From Pectinophora gossypiella (lineage: Eukaryota > Arthropoda > Insecta > Lepidoptera > Gelechiidae), in the NCBI RefSeq assembly GCF_024362695.1, contig NC_065422.1, positions 10,105,534 through 10,169,533 on the forward strand: a stretch of 64,000 nucleotides of DNA. The letters run 5' to 3'. Positions 62,093 through 64,000 of the stretch are shown piece after piece. Under the pieces are notes generated by a model. It worked only from the letters and a program-made list of their open reading frames with translations, was not told where the DNA came from and made no database searches. A program made the translations under genes and the position numbers. Positions within the stretch are counted from its first letter, which is position 1; the number at the start of each line of letters is the position of its first letter.

Positions 62093-62333
62093 CTTCGTGA
62101 TCCTTAATTTGGTTAGGACATTACAAGCTGATCACCTGATTGTCCCAAAGTAAACCGATCCGTGCTTCGGAAGGCACGTTAAACCGTTGGTCCCGGTTAC
62201 TACTTAGTGATGTAAGTACGTAGTCGTTGCATGAGTCAGGTCAGAGTCCTATGGCGGCTCAATAATAACCCTGACACCAGGGTTGATGGGGTTGGTGATC
62301 CACCTCACAACCCACACGATATAAGAAGAAGAA
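62093..62333 (+). mobile_element. SINE-B1, head deleted internally
   Basis: GGCCTTCGTGATCC keeps the first bases of the head, then jumps to TTAATTTGGTTAGGACATTA. Core, tail and (GAA)n follow. Anticodon arm and box B are lost. Confidence 0.9.
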
Positions 62334-62481
62334 TGAATTTCATAGCCTCCTTATTAAAATTGTAAATAATTCTCGTGTCCAACCTCGTAAAAAATATTAT
62401 ATATTTAACTAAAAAGTCCCGTGTTTCAGCCTTATTTCGGACATATTTTCCATAATACGTAGATGTGGAAAACATCTAAAC

Positions 62482-62745
62482 TACAGGACTTTTCAGGCTA
62501 CATTCTCCAAAAAATATAGGTAGCGCTGTATAGAGTTTCCTTCTAATTTCATGGATAACAGTCATCAGCAACTGTTATCTTTGTTTTTAGTCATAAAATG
62601 ATGACCCTTGTTATTACACGCAGTCACAACACATCTTCCACCCATTATTATTCTGATCAAAATAAGGTGAAGCAATATACATAGTTATCAACACAATTAT
62701 ATGACGTATCTGATTCAAATATCAAGCAATAGTTATTTAAAGGGC
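62482..62745 (+). repeat. Repeat N
   Basis: GGACTTTTCAGGCTACATTC to ATATCAAGCAATAGTTATTT. Confidence 0.8.
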
Positions 62746-63167
62746 TAGCAATGGCAGCTTGTCACGGGATTGAGGGTACCTGGTTTTGTTATACCATGGT
62801 AAGAAAGATTTTTGTATAGAGTGTCCGAGGTGTGCTCTGCCTAACAGAGAAGACATAATTAATTAATTACCTTATATTAATCCTATATTTTTTTATAGCT
62901 TGCGTGCTTCGCTGCTGTGGCAACTACTGGTAAATATATATTTTTTTATAAAATTGTCTAGAGTCATTATGGTGGCAAAAACCTTACTTATATTTAAGTG
63001 TATTTCGTTTTACATACCACCACCGGAAATCGAAATTAAGACCCACGCATTGACTGTTAACGCTCCAACTGTACTACCCCTCTCAAAAACGAGTTGAAAA
63101 TTTTACAAATAACAAAATCTTACCAGTTGTTTGAGACTTAGTGACATACACACCGTACAGAAAATAA
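62746..63167. other. no supported feature
   Basis: A 65-codon frame (62900-63097) has no recognised domain. Confidence 0.35.
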
Positions 63168-63240
63168 AATTCAAATTCAAATTCAAATGTATTTATTGCA
63201 TTGCTACTATTAATTCAACATAAAGGTCGTATTATATTAT
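63168..63240 (-). repeat. retroposon tail, (TTTGAA)n
   Basis: TTCAAATTCAAATTCAAATG followed by TATTTATTGCATTGC, the inverse of an AATAAA-bearing LINE 3' end. Confidence 0.6.
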
Positions 63241-63500
63241 AGCGGCACGGTTGCGGCACGACGACGGGATGCCAGCGCGTCGTCCGCGAGGTGGCAGCTC
63301 GCTGGCAGCTCGCCATCCGCAATGTGTGTAGCTTGCTATCACCGCGAACACGTATTTGTGAATAAACTGGGTGACAACGATGTTTGTGGCGCGCAGACGG
63401 CGCGCTGCACGCACGCTGCCTCCTCGCCTGCAGCGCGCGGGCTCCGCGACGTGTCGTATGGTAGCTGTAAGCGCGCTGCCTGCTCGCCGGCGGCTTTTTA
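63241..63500. other. GC-rich block next to a retroposon tail
   Basis: CpG-rich with recurring GGCAGCTCGC and GCGCGCTGC words. It abuts the tail above, so it is probably the 3' part of a GC-rich LINE on the minus strand. The 60-72-codon frames on both strands are compositional. Confidence 0.4.
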
Positions 63501-63574
63501 TATTGACATTACGAAATATATCTTACGACACAGGTTTTAATGCCCTAATATAGGGCATATTTATGTTTTATATA

Positions 63575-63670
63575 GGTAGAAACCTGTTATTGGCTTAGTT
63601 TTTAAGTATGTTTTTTTTTGCTATAGTTGTTAAGAGCTGTTGGTCTCCCAAATATAAAATAAATAAATAA
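63575..63670 (+). mobile_element. LINE-F 3' tail
   Basis: AGAAACCTGTTATTGGCTTA, AGAGCTGTTGGTCTCCCAAA and (AAAT)n. Confidence 0.55.
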
Positions 63671-63797
63671 TTTGACTGACAAGTAAATTGCTGGGTTGGA
63701 GCCGTGCTGGATCAGTGTCGTTATAGTGTAATATGACCTTAAGCCTCATCCATCGCGAAGAACTAAGTACCCACGCCTCACCAAACTTTACATTAGA

Positions 63798-63845
63798 CCA
63801 ACGTGATAGGTGGTGAGCCGTATCGCCGTCTATAATTTAATAAAG
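63798..63845 (+). repeat. Repeat L
   Basis: AACGTGATAGGTGGTGAGCC then GTATCGCCGTCTATAATTTA. Confidence 0.65.
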
Positions 63846-63853
63846 GTATGCTT

Positions 63854-64000
63854 TTTTTGGCGTGACTTATTGTAGATTTGCCGCAGATGGCATTAACTAC
63901 TTCGCCGGACAAATGGGGAGCGCTGAAGGTTCTCACCGGGTACAACGTTTAAGACAACAGGCCTGAAAGAATTAATCGACCCTAGTGGATCGATAGCGAT
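63854..64000 (-). mobile_element. Retroposon G, cut by window end
   Basis: GGCGTGACTTATTGTAGATT, GGACAAATGGGGAGCGCTGA, TTAAGACAACAGGCCTGA, then a ~65-bp internal deletion to AAGAATTAATCGACCCTAGT at the edge. Confidence 0.85.

Overview
This window looks like intergenic DNA from an insect of the order Lepidoptera (moths and butterflies). I find no host protein-coding gene, no rRNA gene, no intact tRNA gene and no CRISPR array. The assignment rests on AT-rich background DNA, a very high density of tRNA-headed SINEs, broken non-LTR retrotransposon C-termini of the kind common in moths, TA-flanked MITEs, and the widespread lepidopteran motif CTAGCTTTTGCCCGCGACTT. I cannot name the species. Family letters below are local labels, not database names.

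Most of the annotatable sequence is mobile-element debris. SINE-A (about 290 bp) starts with a tRNA-like box A, continues with a 5S-rRNA-like segment and ends in (GAT)n. SINE-B1 (about 320 bp) has a tRNA head with boxes A and B and ends in (GAA)n. SINE-B2 (about 325 bp) has a related tRNA head and a different 3' half. A, B1 and B2 share a central core (TCCGTGCTTCGGAAGGCACG, then TTAAGCCGTTGGTCCCGG), and A and B2 also share a tail containing GTGCCC(C)AGCAGTGGG. SINE-I (about 320 bp) has a tRNA-Lys-like head. SINE-J and J2 (about 240-280 bp) share their 3' end with a LINE. Element G (about 300 bp) is a poly(A)-tailed retroposon. LINE families appear as 3' ends or C-terminal coding remnants (D, H, H2, E, F and several singletons). 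MITE families include C (a foldback usually present as a dimer), K, M, P, S, U, V and AA. There is also one Ty3/gypsy-like integrase fragment.

Layout. 1-10 kb: SINE-B1/B2/A copies, MITE S interrupted by a SINE, MITE AA, a segmental repeat, LINE-H and LINE-D ends, and a degenerate satellite split by SINE-A. 10-24 kb: MITE M, LINE-H copies, SINE-J/J2/I, MITE K, a SINE-A nested in a SINE-B2, MITE-C dimers and an inverted SINE-B2 pair. 24-41 kb: a SINE-A/B1 chimera, another MITE-C dimer, a 5'-inverted SINE-B2, a second copy of the segmental repeat carrying a LINE insertion, a GC-rich retroposed block, a SINE-A nested in a long repeat, the integrase fragment and a 150-aa LINE C-terminus. 41-64 kb: a SINE-I cluster, a G retroposon with a nested LINE tail, a CpG-rich palindromic element, long hairpins, MITE V, a fourth MITE-C dimer inside a SINE-B2/B1 mosaic, and more SINE-B1.

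The elements interact mainly as parasites and insertion targets of one another. Many insertions keep readable target-site duplications (TSDs), and several have an unoccupied homologous site elsewhere in the window. The local order of events can therefore be read directly. The most informative observations are the modular SINE superfamily with recombinants at the shared core, the recurrent MITE dimer, the reciprocal filled/empty paralogous loci, and the SINE-J/LINE shared 3' end.
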